Below are positions 8,720 to 19,398 of a stretch of 64,000 nucleotides of DNA, piece after piece. Source of the stretch: Candidatus Roseilinea sp. (lineage in GTDB: Bacteria > Chloroflexota > Anaerolineae > J036 > Brachytrichaceae); the NCBI GenBank assembly GCA_026003755.1, contig BPHV01000001.1, forward strand, positions 496,001 through 560,000, written 5' to 3'. Under the pieces are notes generated by a model. The model made no database searches. It was not told the DNA's origin and worked only from the letters and a program-made list of their open reading frames with translations. Positions within the stretch are counted from its first letter, which is position 1. Each line of letters starts with the position of its first letter. The position numbers were made by a program, and so were the translations under genes.

Positions 8720-9202
8720 ATGTTGCGTCTTGCCTTTCACACCTTACGCCTCAGCGGGCTGCTCTTCCTTGTGGCATGTCTTGTAGGGCGGCCCGTCATC
8801 GCGCAGGTTCCTGCGCCGGATGAAGCCACTTATCGCATCGCCAAACAGTTGAACTGCCCAACGTGCGCGGGACGCAACCTGGCCGATTGCCCCACTGAGA
8901 CTTGCGCGCAGTGGAAGGCGGAGATCAAAGCGCAGCTCGACATGGGCAAGAGCGCCCAGGAAGTGCTGGACTACTTCCAAGCGCGCTTTGGCCCCACCGT
9001 GCTGCAAGAGCCGCCCAAGACCGGCGTGACTGCGCCCCTATGGGCGGCGCCGGTTGGCGCAGCGCTGGTGTTCTTGCTTGCCGCCGGCGCAGCGATGTGG
9101 CGCGCGGCGCGCCACATCGCGTCGGCCGACGTCGCCGCTGCCGACGCTGCAGAGGACCCGTTCGTGTCGGCGCTCGAAGAAGAAGTGAGGCGCAATGGTT
9201 GA
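8720..9202 (+). CDS. ccmH: Cytochrome c maturation protein CcmH (CcmL/CycL type)
   Basis: CcmH is a membrane-anchored thiol protein that keeps the CXXCH cysteines of apocytochrome reduced for CcmF. This 160-residue copy has a signal sequence (SGLLFLVACLVGRPVIAQ), the redox motif LNCPTCAGRNLADCP where the family has LRCPxCxxQ, and a C-terminal anchor helix after VTAPLWAAPVG. ATG 8720 begins just before the signal peptide; upstream reading frame overlaps ccmF and is spurious. Two additional cysteines (ADCPTETCAQW) are present in the loop. It overlaps the next gene by 8 bp. Confidence 0.92.
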   Translation: MLRLAFHTLRLSGLLFLVACLVGRPVIAQVPAPDEATYRIAKQLNCPTCAGRNLADCPTETCAQWKAEIKAQLDMGKSAQEVLDYFQARFGPTVLQEPPKTGVTAPLWAAPVGAALVFLLAAGAAMWRAARHIASADVAAADAAEDPFVSALEEEVRRNG

Positions 9203-9788
9203 CGAGCCTTCAGTCGCCCGCCAGACATCGCGCGCGCACGGGATGAGCGGCAAACCGTTGATCGTCGCGGGCATCCTGCTGGGCATCGTGGCGATTGCCG
9301 GGGTGTTTGCAATCGCCCTGAACCTGGTGTCCCAGCAAGGCGCGCGCCCCAAGCCCGGCGCGCCGGCGCCCGACTTCACCCTGGCGCTTTACCCTGGTTA
9401 CCGCGCCGGCCTGCCGGAGCAAATCCGACTGAGCGACCTGCGCGGCCAGGTGGTGGTGATGAATTTTTGGGCCTCGTGGTGTGTGGAGTGCTACAAAGAA
9501 GCCGACGCCCTGGAAGCGGTCTATCGCAAATATAAGGATCGCGGCGTCATCTTCCTCGGCATAGATTACCTGGACACCGAGGCGCCGGCGCTGGCGTATC
9601 TGAAACAGCACGACGTCACCTACCCCAACGGCCTGGATGTGCAGCAGCGCATCGCCCGCGCCTATCGCATCACCGGCGTCCCAGAGACATTCTTCATAGA
9701 CCGAAACGGCGTCGTGCGCGAAGTCATCATCGCACCACTGACCGAAGCACAGCTTATCGCTAAGGTCGAGGCGTTGCTGGCCGAGTAG
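9195..9788 (+). CDS. Membrane-anchored thioredoxin (TlpA/ResA/CcmG family)
   Basis: The 197-residue protein has an N-terminal anchor helix (LIVAGILLGIVAIAGVFAIA) and an extracytoplasmic thioredoxin fold with WASWCVECYKEADAL, a CXXC active site, and the cis-proline loop GVPETFFIDRNGVV. In this operon it most likely acts as CcmG, passing electrons to CcmH and apocytochromes. The start codon lies inside the end of ccmH, implying translational coupling. Confidence 0.93.
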   Translation: MVDEPSVARQTSRAHGMSGKPLIVAGILLGIVAIAGVFAIALNLVSQQGARPKPGAPAPDFTLALYPGYRAGLPEQIRLSDLRGQVVVMNFWASWCVECYKEADALEAVYRKYKDRGVIFLGIDYLDTEAPALAYLKQHDVTYPNGLDVQQRIARAYRITGVPETFFIDRNGVVREVIIAPLTEAQLIAKVEALLAE

Positions 9789-9830
9789 CACCCGTGAAGT
9801 GCGACGCAACTCACATTCGCAATTCGATTA

Positions 9831-10307
9831 ATGTCCCTCGGAACACTTTTGCTTGGTCTCGCCCTGTTGATCATCGTGGCGCTGGTCGTGGCGCTGCCAT
9901 TGTTCGATCGCAAAACGCCGGCCATCGAGCCGCCCAGCCGGCGCGAGGCGCTGGAGCAAGAGCGCCGCGCTGTCATCAGCGCCATCCGCGAGCTGGACTT
10001 CGACTACCGCACCGGCAAGATCGGCGCGGAAGACTATAAACGACTGCGCGAGGCGCGCGTGGCCCAAGGGGCGCAAATCTTGCGCGAGCTGGCCGATGAG
10101 CACAGCGCTACGGATACAGACGTGGAAGCGGAGATCGAGGCGCAAGTCGCGCGCTTGCGCAAGGTTGCCGCATCTGATGGCCGCGCGCCGGCCAGGGCCG
10201 TCTGCCCGAGTTGCGGTCGCGTGGTCGGCGCCGATGATAAGTTCTGCCCGCAATGCGGACGGCACCTACAGCCTCGACCATCCGAAGCAGTGGCGCGTGC
10301 AGAGTGA
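9831..10307 (+). CDS. CcmI-like membrane protein with C-terminal zinc ribbon
   Basis: This 158-residue protein has one N-terminal helix (TLLLGLALLIIVALVVALP), then ISAIRELDFDYRTGKIGAED and YKRLREAR, the segment that follows the helix in CcmI/CycH-type assembly proteins, a charged helical linker, and a zinc ribbon of two CxxC pairs: CPSCGRVVGADDKFCPQCGR. The operon position supports a role in delivering apocytochrome or organising the Ccm complex. The zinc ribbon should be cytoplasmic or extracytoplasmic depending on topology, which I cannot settle. Confidence 0.72.
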   Translation: MSLGTLLLGLALLIIVALVVALPLFDRKTPAIEPPSRREALEQERRAVISAIRELDFDYRTGKIGAEDYKRLREARVAQGAQILRELADEHSATDTDVEAEIEAQVARLRKVAASDGRAPARAVCPSCGRVVGADDKFCPQCGRHLQPRPSEAVARAE

Positions 10308-10333
10308 GCCAATTCGGGCGAGCGATTTAACCT

Positions 10334-12130
10334 ATGAGGCGAAGTTTAGGGGTCCTCGTCACCGTTGCTGCGATGGTGCTGGTCGGCTGCACCATGTCTA
10401 GCCGCCCGACCTTGCCGGTGGAAGTGCTGCTGACGCCGGCGGCGATGCCGACTGTCGCTGCCGACGGCGAAGCAGCACCGCTTCAGCCGCCTAACGCCGC
10501 TGCCGGCGCGGCCATTTACGCGGAGAAATGCGCGGCTTGCCACGGCAACGCCGGCAAGGGCGATGGCCCCAGCGCCGCACAGATTCGCGCGCAGGGCAAG
10601 CTCGTCGCCAGCCTTGTGGAGCCGGCGCGCTTCCGCACGGCGCGTCCGCGCGACTGGCACGACGTAATCACCAACGGGCGCATCCAGAATCTGATGCCGC
10701 CCTTTCGAGGCTCGCTCAACGCGCAGCAGCGCTGGGATGTGCAAGCTTACCTTTGGGCGCTGGGCACAACGCCGCAGAACATCCAGGCCGGCGAGCAGCG
10801 CTATCAGGCCCAGTGCGCCACCTGCCACGGCGCCAGCGGCGAGACGCCGGTCGGCGACGGCCGGCGCTCGCTCAACACCCCGCGCTTTCTGGCCGAGCAC
10901 TCGCTGCTGGACATCGCCAATCTAATGATGCGTGGCGACGCACACACCGGCATTGACCTGGATGAAGCACAGCGCTTCCAAGTTGCCGACTTCGTGCGCA
11001 CGCTCAGCTATCGCTACGCCGACCCAGCGGCGATCCGCCTTGCGGCCATCACCGGGGACGGAGTCATCAACCTGCGCGCCGTCAACGGCACGCCGAACGG
11101 CCAGCCCATCCGTGCGCTTCCGGTGACGCTGCGCGCGTATGACACGGCCGGCGAAGTCTTCTCGCGCACGGCGACACTGGACGAGGCCGGCCAGGTCTCG
11201 TTCGACGGCTTGCCGACGCGCACCGACTACTTCTATCAAGCCGAGCTGGACTACAACAACGGACGGTTCTATGCCGCGCCGATGCAATTCCCGATGACCG
11301 GCACACGGTTGATCAGCGACATCCTGCCGGTATTCGAGACGACCACCGATTCCAGCACAATCCGAATCAACGAGCTACACATCTTTGTGCAGGACATCGC
11401 TGAGAACACGATCACGATTGTCGAGTATTACTTATTCGACAACATCAGCGACCGGGCCTACATCGGTGAGATAGGTCCTAACAACAGACGGCGCACGCTC
11501 AAGATCAGCGCGCCGAAGGACGCGCAGAACCTGCGCTTCGACGGCCTGGGCCTAGGCAGCCGTTTCTTCCAAGATGGCGAGGTGATCTACGACAGCGACG
11601 TTGTGGTGCCCGGCCTGCGCTCGGCGCAGATCGCGATGCTCTATGAGCTGCCCTATCGCGATCGCCGCACCTTCGAGCGGCGCGTGTTCTACCCCGTTCA
11701 GCGCGCCGATGTGATCGTGCCAGAGGTGAACGGGCCGGGCACGCCGTTCACGGTGACGGGCGAGCTGACCGACCAGGGGGTGCAACGATTGGCCAGCGGC
11801 GACCTGCGCGTATTTCTCAGCCCGAAGGCGCTGGCAGCCGGCGAGACCTTCTCGTTCGAGCTGCGTGGCCGGCCGTTGGCGGCGCCGGCGCCCGGCTCCG
11901 ATCCGCGCGCTATCGGCTTTGGCCTGATCGCTCTTGGCTTGACGCTCGGCCTTGTCTATTTCGTCGTAAACCGCGCGCGCACCCAACGGGCAGCCGAGGC
12001 GGCTGCCCCCCTGCGCCGTAAGATCCTCTTGCGCGAAATCGCCGACCTAGACGACAAGTTCGCCCTGGGCCAAATCGCCGAAGCGGACTATCGCACCCAA
12101 CGCGACCGGCTGAAGCGCGAACTGGTCGCA

Positions 12131-12142
<12 letters not shown>
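10334..12142 (+). CDS. Diheme cytochrome c lipoprotein with C-terminal CcmI-like hairpin
   Basis: This 602-residue secreted protein starts with a lipoprotein signal (VAAMVLVGC, lipid on Cys about residue 19). Two cytochrome c domains follow: CAACHGNAGKGDG near residue 68 with NLMPPFRGSLNAQQRWDVQA as the axial-Met region, and CATCHGASGETPVG near residue 160. The central 300 residues look like beta-rich domains of unknown role (LPVTLRAYDTAGEVF onward). One membrane helix near residue 530-550 precedes a cytoplasmic tail, REIADLDDKFALGQIAEADY, close to the motif in the preceding gene. It is both part of and a client for the Ccm operon. It overlaps the convergent ligase gene by 12 bp. Confidence 0.85.
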
Positions 12143-13779
<1,637 letters not shown>

Positions 13780-13783
<4 letters not shown>

Positions 13784-14028
13784 TGCCGAGATCGGATCAG
13801 GGCAACCAGTTGATTGAGCGTGTCGAACGTGTCGGCGTTGAGTTCGCTGTCGTCAATCCGCACGCCGAATTTATCTTCGACGAACAGGCCCAGGTCAACC
13901 AAGTGGAACGAGTCAATCAGGCCGCTGGAGATCAACGGCTCATCCGGCTTGATCGCGCGCTTCGGGTTCTTCAGGATAGCGCCGGCGATGTACTCCGCTA
14001 TAGGCGCTGCAATTGCATCATCCGTCAT
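13780..14028 (-). CDS. Acyl carrier protein of the dlt-like operon
   Basis: This 82-residue acidic protein is a four-helix carrier. GLIDSFHLVDLGLFVEDKF contains the phosphopantetheine serine (DSF instead of the usual DSL), and IDDSELNADTFDTLNQLVALI forms the last helix. In the operon it takes the place of DltC, receiving the acyl group from the ligase and presenting it at the cytoplasmic face to the MBOAT. It lies 7 bp after the SGNH gene and overlaps the ligase by 4 bp. Confidence 0.9.
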
Positions 14029-14035
14029 ATAGCCA

Positions 14036-15157
14036 TTATCCTCGGCCGATGATCACTTTAGCCAACGCCTCGGCCAGCATTCGCGATCCCGCCGGCGTGA
14101 GGTGCACCGCGCTGTTAGTGAATTCCGCCTGCGGCACCAGATCCCAGGCATCAAGATAGTCCACACCGCGCGATTGCAGATGGTCGCGCAGGAGCACGCG
14201 ATATTGGTCGTAGGCCCAACGCGGGTAGAAGAAGTTGTAACGCACGTCGCTGTTGCGCCCTGTGCTGACCAAGATCGGCTCGTTGACGACGAGCACGCGC
14301 GCACCGGCGTCGGCGGCGATGCGCATGCCAGCATCCAGCACATCAAACGCCAGCGCGTCCTTTGGCAACGCCGGCGGAAGCAGTCCCTTGAAAGACCGGT
14401 CGGCGTCCAGATCGCGCTGCGCCGGCTCGTAGGCCTCCGGGATGTGCTGGTCAATGCGCGTCGCCGCCCATAGCGCGCCATAGGTCTGCAGGCGCAGCCA
14501 ATCGGCAAGCGCGCGGCGTTGCCCGACGAGCGTCCGCTGCAGGAACGTGGGGGCCAGGAGGGCGGCATCGTCTGGGCGGCTGCGCAGATGATGTTCGGCG
14601 ATCAGCGCGCGCACCGCCTCGGCATTGTGCTGCACGATGGGATGTGCGAGTTGCTGATCGGCCGGGAAGGATTCGAGCGTCACCAGCCACACGACGAGGT
14701 CGGGCCGGTATGCCGCGGCGCGACTGAGCACGAGCAAATCTTTGGTCAACGACATGATCGGATAGCCGAGGTTGTAGGCGCGCACGATGCGCCCATCGGC
14801 GGTCTTCAGGCGCATGGCGTTGAGCTGACCGGCCAGGGTGTCTTCATTGCGCAGCAACCAGCCCCAGGTGGCCGAATCGCCAATGAGCAACACGCGGAAT
14901 TCATCCGCGCGTTTGGGCACGCCCGCCAACGCGTGAGAAGCGAACATGGCATTGAGGTCGAACAGACTCAGGTTGTAAGCCCGCACAGGATCATCGCCAT
15001 AGGGCAAGCGCGCGCGCCCCGGCCACAGCACGTTGTAGAGCGAGAGCCGCCCGAGGGCAGGCACGGGATCGGTCAGCGCAAAGACGAGGTTGAGCGCAAC
15101 GAACAGCAACAGCGCCTTGACGGCTATGCGAAGGGCAGTGCGAGCGTCGAGCGTCAT
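14036..15157 (-). CDS. SGNH/GDSL-like extracytoplasmic protein (DltD/AlgX-like position)
   Basis: A 373-residue protein anchored by an N-terminal helix (LRIAVKALLLFVALNLVFAL) with an SGNH fold outside. Block I is RVLLIGDSATWGW with the catalytic serine, and the C-terminal block is FTNSAVHLTPAGSRMLAEAL with the histidine. The Asp normally three residues before that His is Ser here, so the catalytic dyad or triad may be altered. By analogy with DltD it would transfer the exported acyl group onto an envelope polymer. ATG 15157 overlaps the MBOAT stop by 4 bp; the longer open frame upstream lies inside the MBOAT gene. Confidence 0.85.
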   Translation of the reverse strand: MTLDARTALRIAVKALLLFVALNLVFALTDPVPALGRLSLYNVLWPGRARLPYGDDPVRAYNLSLFDLNAMFASHALAGVPKRADEFRVLLIGDSATWGWLLRNEDTLAGQLNAMRLKTADGRIVRAYNLGYPIMSLTKDLLVLSRAAAYRPDLVVWLVTLESFPADQQLAHPIVQHNAEAVRALIAEHHLRSRPDDAALLAPTFLQRTLVGQRRALADWLRLQTYGALWAATRIDQHIPEAYEPAQRDLDADRSFKGLLPPALPKDALAFDVLDAGMRIAADAGARVLVVNEPILVSTGRNSDVRYNFFYPRWAYDQYRVLLRDHLQSRGVDYLDAWDLVPQAEFTNSAVHLTPAGSRMLAEALAKVIIGRG

Positions 15158-16578
15158 AGGCCAAAGAGCTTGCGGAACACGCCGAGCGACAGCGCGGCGT
15201 CCGGCAACGCAAACCACACCCAACCCAGCGCCACGAAGTGAAAGGTGAGCAGCGCGCCCGCCGCGCTTATCGCGCCCTGCAAGCGCGGTCGCTCCTGCAT
15301 GGCGGCCAATCGCGCCTTGGCGAAGTCGGCCCAGCGATTGTGGAGAAACAGCCCAACCCCATGCCACAGTCCCCACAGGGCGAAGTTCAAGGTGACGCCA
15401 TGCCACACGCCAATGAGCACCATAGTTGTGACCTGGCCGACGAAGATGATCGTCGGCGCCGCCCATGCGCGCATTCGCAACGCGCGGGTGAGCGGGTTGA
15501 AGTAGTAGGCGCGAAACCACTGCGCCAGCGACATGTGCCAGCTATTCCAAAACTGGGTGAGATTCGGCTTGAGATAAGGCCGGTTGAAGTTCTCCGGCAG
15601 TCGGACGCCGAAGATGCGCGCGACGCCGATGGCCATATCGGTATAGCCGCCGAAGTCAAGGTAAATGCGCCAGGCGTAGGCGTAGACGAGCAACCACATC
15701 CAGCCGGCGCCTTGCGCCTGCGCTGCATTGACCTCGTTGAGCGCCAGGAGCGCCAGCCAGTCGGCCAGGACAAATTTCTTGAACGCGCCGACGGCGATGC
15801 GCCGCACGCCCTCGGTTGCGTCGGGCCAGTTGAAGGCGAACGACGCGCGCAGGTCCTTGAGGAAGCGCTCCGGCCGGTCAATCGGCCCGGCAATCAGCGC
15901 CGGCGCGAAGACGGCATAGGTGACGAACTCGCGCAGCGACATGGCCGGCAGCCGACCCAACGCGCGCTCGCGCAGCGCTGCGATCCACCGGAAGCAAATG
16001 TAAGAGAACCCCAGCCAACGCACGTCCAGCGCCGACGCTTGCGACGCCGATTGACCTTGTGCAACGCGCAGGAGCGCAGCGAACGCCTGGGTGAGTGGCT
16101 CGTATTTCAGCACAAACAACAACGCCATCAGCGCGATCACCAGCGCCGTCGTCCACGCAGGCCGTAGGCCGATGATGCGGCCGGCGGCGACGGCCAGCAG
16201 CGCAGTGATCGCCAGCGCTGCCGATACACTCAGCACTGCCGGCGGCGAGGTGCGCGTGATCAACGTGCTGAGCGGCTCGACGAAGCGCAAAGCAGCAATC
16301 CCCAGCGTGATGCCGCCGATGAGCGCCGCGTCGGTCAACGTCGCCCGATCCGGCCGCCGATGTGTCGCAAAGGCCGACGACGTCGCCGCCCAAACCATGA
16401 CCGTCAGCGCAAGCGAAGCCGTCGGCAGCCAGAAATCCATCTGGCGGATGGGCATGGCCGGTTGCAAGGCGTATACGGCCAGCACGCTAAGCACGAATAA
16501 ACCGATGCTGCGCGCCTGCGCTTGGTCGAGCGCCCAACGACCCGCAGCCGCCGGCGGGGAGGTCTCGGTCGCAAGCAT
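15154..16578 (-). CDS. Membrane-bound O-acyltransferase (DltB/AlgI-type MBOAT)
   Basis: This 474-residue polytopic protein has the MBOAT core: RPYLKPNLTQFWNSWHMSLA followed by QWFRAYYFNPL, then the histidine region GVWHGVTLNFALWGLWHG. Members move acyl groups from a carrier on the cytoplasmic side to a target on the outside. It starts directly after the stop of a 42-codon microprotein gene (TGA followed by ATG) and overlaps the SGNH gene, matching the DltX-DltB-DltD logic. The usual substrate polymer of Dlt systems, lipoteichoic acid, is not expected in this lineage, so the acceptor is open. Confidence 0.93.
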   Translation of the reverse strand: MLATETSPPAAAGRWALDQAQARSIGLFVLSVLAVYALQPAMPIRQMDFWLPTASLALTVMVWAATSSAFATHRRPDRATLTDAALIGGITLGIAALRFVEPLSTLITRTSPPAVLSVSAALAITALLAVAAGRIIGLRPAWTTALVIALMALLFVLKYEPLTQAFAALLRVAQGQSASQASALDVRWLGFSYICFRWIAALRERALGRLPAMSLREFVTYAVFAPALIAGPIDRPERFLKDLRASFAFNWPDATEGVRRIAVGAFKKFVLADWLALLALNEVNAAQAQGAGWMWLLVYAYAWRIYLDFGGYTDMAIGVARIFGVRLPENFNRPYLKPNLTQFWNSWHMSLAQWFRAYYFNPLTRALRMRAWAAPTIIFVGQVTTMVLIGVWHGVTLNFALWGLWHGVGLFLHNRWADFAKARLAAMQERPRLQGAISAAGALLTFHFVALGWVWFALPDAALSLGVFRKLFGL

Positions 16579-16707
16579 TCAGAAGCCCTGATAGATCCAC
16601 TGAGGCGCGCTATCGGCAGAGACGACGACCAACGCGAGGATGAGCAAGCACAACAACAACGCGATCAGGTTCTCGCGCGAGAAGACGCGGCGGCAAAACC
16701 GTTGCAT
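16579..16707 (-). CDS. DltX-like single-pass microprotein, 42 aa
   Basis: The 42-residue protein has a basic N-terminus (MQRFCRRVFSREN), one helix (LIALLLCLLILALVVV) and a short outward tail ending APQWIYQGF. In dlt operons the 50-residue DltX has the same build and ends in an FxYxxF-type motif whose tyrosine is reported to carry the acyl group between DltB and DltD; here W-I-Y-Q-G-F fits aromatic-x-Y-x-x-F at the exact C-terminus. The gene touches the MBOAT start without a gap and has its own TAGAAT box seven bases upstream. It would be missed by length cut-offs. Assignment is by motif, size, topology and position. Confidence 0.78.
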   Translation of the reverse strand: MQRFCRRVFSRENLIALLLCLLILALVVVSADSAPQWIYQGF

Positions 16708-16714
16708 CTTACGA

Positions 16715-16720
16715 ATTCTA
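16715..16720 (-). promoter_or_regulatory. -10 box TAGAAT of the dlt-like operon
   Basis: TAGAAT on the minus strand ends seven bases before the microprotein ATG at 16707, supporting that codon as the true first start of the operon and a leaderless mRNA. Confidence 0.5.
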
Positions 16721-16896
16721 CCCAGAGCCGACTTGACCGGCGCCTCGCTCGGATGGGCGAAGGGAGTGCCTTTGCCTACCCGCCCGCGCCCCCTCTCGCC
16801 GCCTACCCTGCCGATCCTTCCTGCTTTCCTGCACCTGCCCCCTCACCGCAAATACGCCCTCGCCTGGTGGCATGCGCAGAGGTGCGCCTTGCCCAA

Positions 16897-18180
16897 TCAG
16901 GCCCCAGCCGGTTGTGCAACGGCCCGATAGCCGCGCAGCATTGGAAACCGCGCCGCCACCCACAGCGTGAGCAGCACAGTGATGATGCCGCCGCTCACCA
17001 CGCTGAAGGGCACGCCGAACGCTGCCGCAACCAGGCCGGCTTCCAACTCGCCGAGCTGCGGCCCGCCGATGAAGAAGATCATGTTCACGCCCACCATGCG
17101 GCCGCGCAGCGCATCGGGCGTGTGCATCTGGCGGATGATATTGCGAACAACCGTTGAGACGGTATCCGCTGCGCCGGTCAGGGCGAAGCAGAAATAGGAC
17201 AGCACGAAGTTCGTCGCCATGCCGAAGAGCGCGGTCGCTGCGCCGAAGACCAGCACGCTGCCGATCAGCACGGCGCCCTGGCGTTGGATTTCCCGGCGCA
17301 GCGAGGTGACCAAGCCGGCAATCACCGATCCCAGCGCCGAGGCGGTGGAGAGCAAACCATACCCCGCAGCATCGGTGCGCAAGATCTCTGCGGCGATGAT
17401 CGGCAGCATGGTGCGCGCCGACGAGAAGAACGTGGCAAAGAAATCCAGCAGCATGGTGCTGGCGATCATCGGTGAGCGGAACACAAAGCGCAGCCCCTCG
17501 CCAATGGCGCCCAGGCTGACGGCGCTGCTACGCGCGTGGCGCGCACCGTCGCGATACCGCATCATCAGCAGCGCAACGATGACGCACAGGAATGAGAGGG
17601 CGTTCAGCGCGTAGATCACGCCCACGTTCGTCGCGCCGATCAGCGCACCGGCGACGGCCGGGCCGACGATGCTGGCGATTTGCATGCCCAGCGTGTTTAG
17701 GCTCACGGCGTTGGTGAAGTGTTCACGCGGGACGATGTTCGGCAGGAGCGCCTGGCGCGCGGGGTTGCCAAACGCCGTCGCCGCTGCGATGCCGGCTGTA
17801 GCAAGGTAGATCGGCCACACCGCCGTGTTGCCGCACAGGGCCAGCGCAGCCAGCGCAGCAGCAAACGATAGTGAAGCGACCGACGCCCATAGCATCAACC
17901 CCCGTCGGTCGCGCGCATCGGCCAGCGCACCACCGATCAACGCAAACGCAATGATCGGCAACACACGCACCAGGCCGAGCGCGCCCAGGCCAAGCGCATC
18001 GGCGGCCAGCGTGACCGACGCGCCGGATACCTCCCAGGTGATCGTTCGGCCACGCAACAAGGCGAAGATGTCCCAGTTGACCGCCGTCAGTTGCATCTGT
18101 GAGCCGACGAACGAAGCGAATTGACCGAGCCAGAGCAAACGAAAGTCGCGATGTTGGAGCGCAGGCAGACGCTGAAGCAC
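16897..18180 (-). CDS. MFS transporter (MFS_3 / EntS-like exporter)
   Basis: This 427-residue, 12-helix major facilitator begins RDFRLLWLGQFASFVGSQMQ, the start typical of the MFS_3 group of drug or siderophore exporters, and has the loop motif GGALADARDRRGLML between helices 2 and 3 and NPARQALLPNIVPREHFTNA before helix 5, another signature. The start is GTG 18180, with TAAAAT nine bases upstream. A 189-bp gap separates its end from the dlt-like operon, in which I see no gene. Substrate unknown. Confidence 0.9.
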   Translation of the reverse strand: MLQRLPALQHRDFRLLWLGQFASFVGSQMQLTAVNWDIFALLRGRTITWEVSGASVTLAADALGLGALGLVRVLPIIAFALIGGALADARDRRGLMLWASVASLSFAAALAALALCGNTAVWPIYLATAGIAAATAFGNPARQALLPNIVPREHFTNAVSLNTLGMQIASIVGPAVAGALIGATNVGVIYALNALSFLCVIVALLMMRYRDGARHARSSAVSLGAIGEGLRFVFRSPMIASTMLLDFFATFFSSARTMLPIIAAEILRTDAAGYGLLSTASALGSVIAGLVTSLRREIQRQGAVLIGSVLVFGAATALFGMATNFVLSYFCFALTGAADTVSTVVRNIIRQMHTPDALRGRMVGVNMIFFIGGPQLGELEAGLVAAAFGVPFSVVSGGIITVLLTLWVAARFPMLRGYRAVAQPAGA

Positions 18181-18189
18181 AACGCCACA

Positions 18190-18195
18190 ATTTTA
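18190..18195 (-). promoter_or_regulatory. -10 box TAAAAT of the MFS gene
   Basis: TAAAAT on the minus strand ends nine bases before GTG 18180. It is part of the 57-bp divergent region shared with prfB. Confidence 0.45.
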
Positions 18196-18237
18196 GGACA
18201 TCGGCGAGCCGCTTTCCTGCTATCATCAGGGGCTGCT

Positions 18238-19351
18238 ATGCTAGAAGTGCTCACCTCACTGAAAGACAGGCTGGCGGATGCCCAGGCGCGCATCGCCGAC
18301 CTGCGGGAGCGTCTTTGAGATCGCCGCGAAAGAGCGACGCATGCGCGAGATTGAGGCGCTGACATCGGACGCGAACTTCTGGAACGACCCCGTCCGCGCG
18401 CAGGCGCTCATGCGCGAGATGGCGACGCTCAAGGCGAGCGTGGACGCTCACGAACAGCTCTTGCAACGCGCTTCGGACGCGGCGGTGATGATCGAGCTGG
18501 CCGATGAGAGCCGCGACGAAGCGGCAGCGCGCGACGCGGAGAGCGAAGTCCGCATGCTAGAGGCAGCGCTTGAGCGCGCCGAGCGCGCGTTGATGTTCTC
18601 CGGCAAATACGACCACGCCGACGCGATCCTCACGATTCAACCCGGCGCCGGCGGCGTGGATGCGCAGGACTGGGCGGAGATGTTGTATCGGATGTACCTG
18701 CGCTGGGCTGAACGACGCGGTTTCAAGACAAGCGAAATTGACTACACCCCCGCAGAAGTGGCCGGCATTAAGAACGTCACGTTGCAAATCTCCGGCGACT
18801 GCGCCTACGGTTACTTGCGCAGCGAACGCGGGGTGCACCGCCTGGTGCGTCTATCGCCGTTCAACGCCGGTAACACCCGCGAGACGTCGTTCGCCCGCGT
18901 GGACGTGTATCCCGACATCCAAGATAACGACATCCACATCGAGATCAACCCGAACGACCTGGAGATAGACACGTATCGCTCGCAAGGCGCCGGAGGACAA
19001 AACGTGCAGAAAAACGAGAGCGCCGTGCGCATCAAGCACATCCCAACCGGCATCGTCGTCACTTGCCAGGATCAGCGCAGCCAAATGCAAAACCGCGAGC
19101 GCGCCATGCACATTTTGAAGGTGCGGCTACAAGAGCTGGAGGAGCGCCGGCGCGAGGCCGAGTTGCGCCAGTTGCGCGGCGAGCACGTGGACGCCGAGTT
19201 CGGCAACCAGATTCGCAACTACGTGCTGCATCCCTACCGCCTCGTGAAGGACACGCGCACCGGCTACGAAACCAGTCAGATCGAAGAGGTCCTCGACGGC
19301 GACTTGGACGCCTTCATGGAAGCCTATTTGAAGTCGAAGATCGCGGGTTGA
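18238..19351 (+). CDS. prfB: Peptide chain release factor 2, with programmed +1 frameshift
   Basis: RF2 reads UGA and UAA stop codons. The gene is split: frame 0 runs from ATG 18238 (MLEVLTSLKDRLADAQ) to CTT 18313-18315, followed by in-frame TGA 18316-18318; skipping T18316 continues as GAG ATC GCC into the main frame to 19351, giving 370 residues. A GGGAG sequence three bases before CTT acts as the internal Shine-Dalgarno. The catalytic GGQ loop is in YRSQGAGGQNVQKNES. RF2 shortage raises slippage, so the protein controls its own level. A TATCAT box lies 11 bases before the ATG. Confidence 0.95.
18306..18319 (+). promoter_or_regulatory. prfB recoding site (GGGAG-CGT-CTT-TGA)
   Basis: The internal ribosome-binding sequence, slippery CTT and in-frame TGA have the same arrangement and spacing as the classic prfB autoregulatory frameshift site; the fusion restores a normal RF2 sequence on both sides. 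Confidence 0.92.
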
Positions 19352-19398
19352 GGGCGAAGCGGCGCGGGCCGCCTTCCTCGATTCTGGGTGCATCGCCC

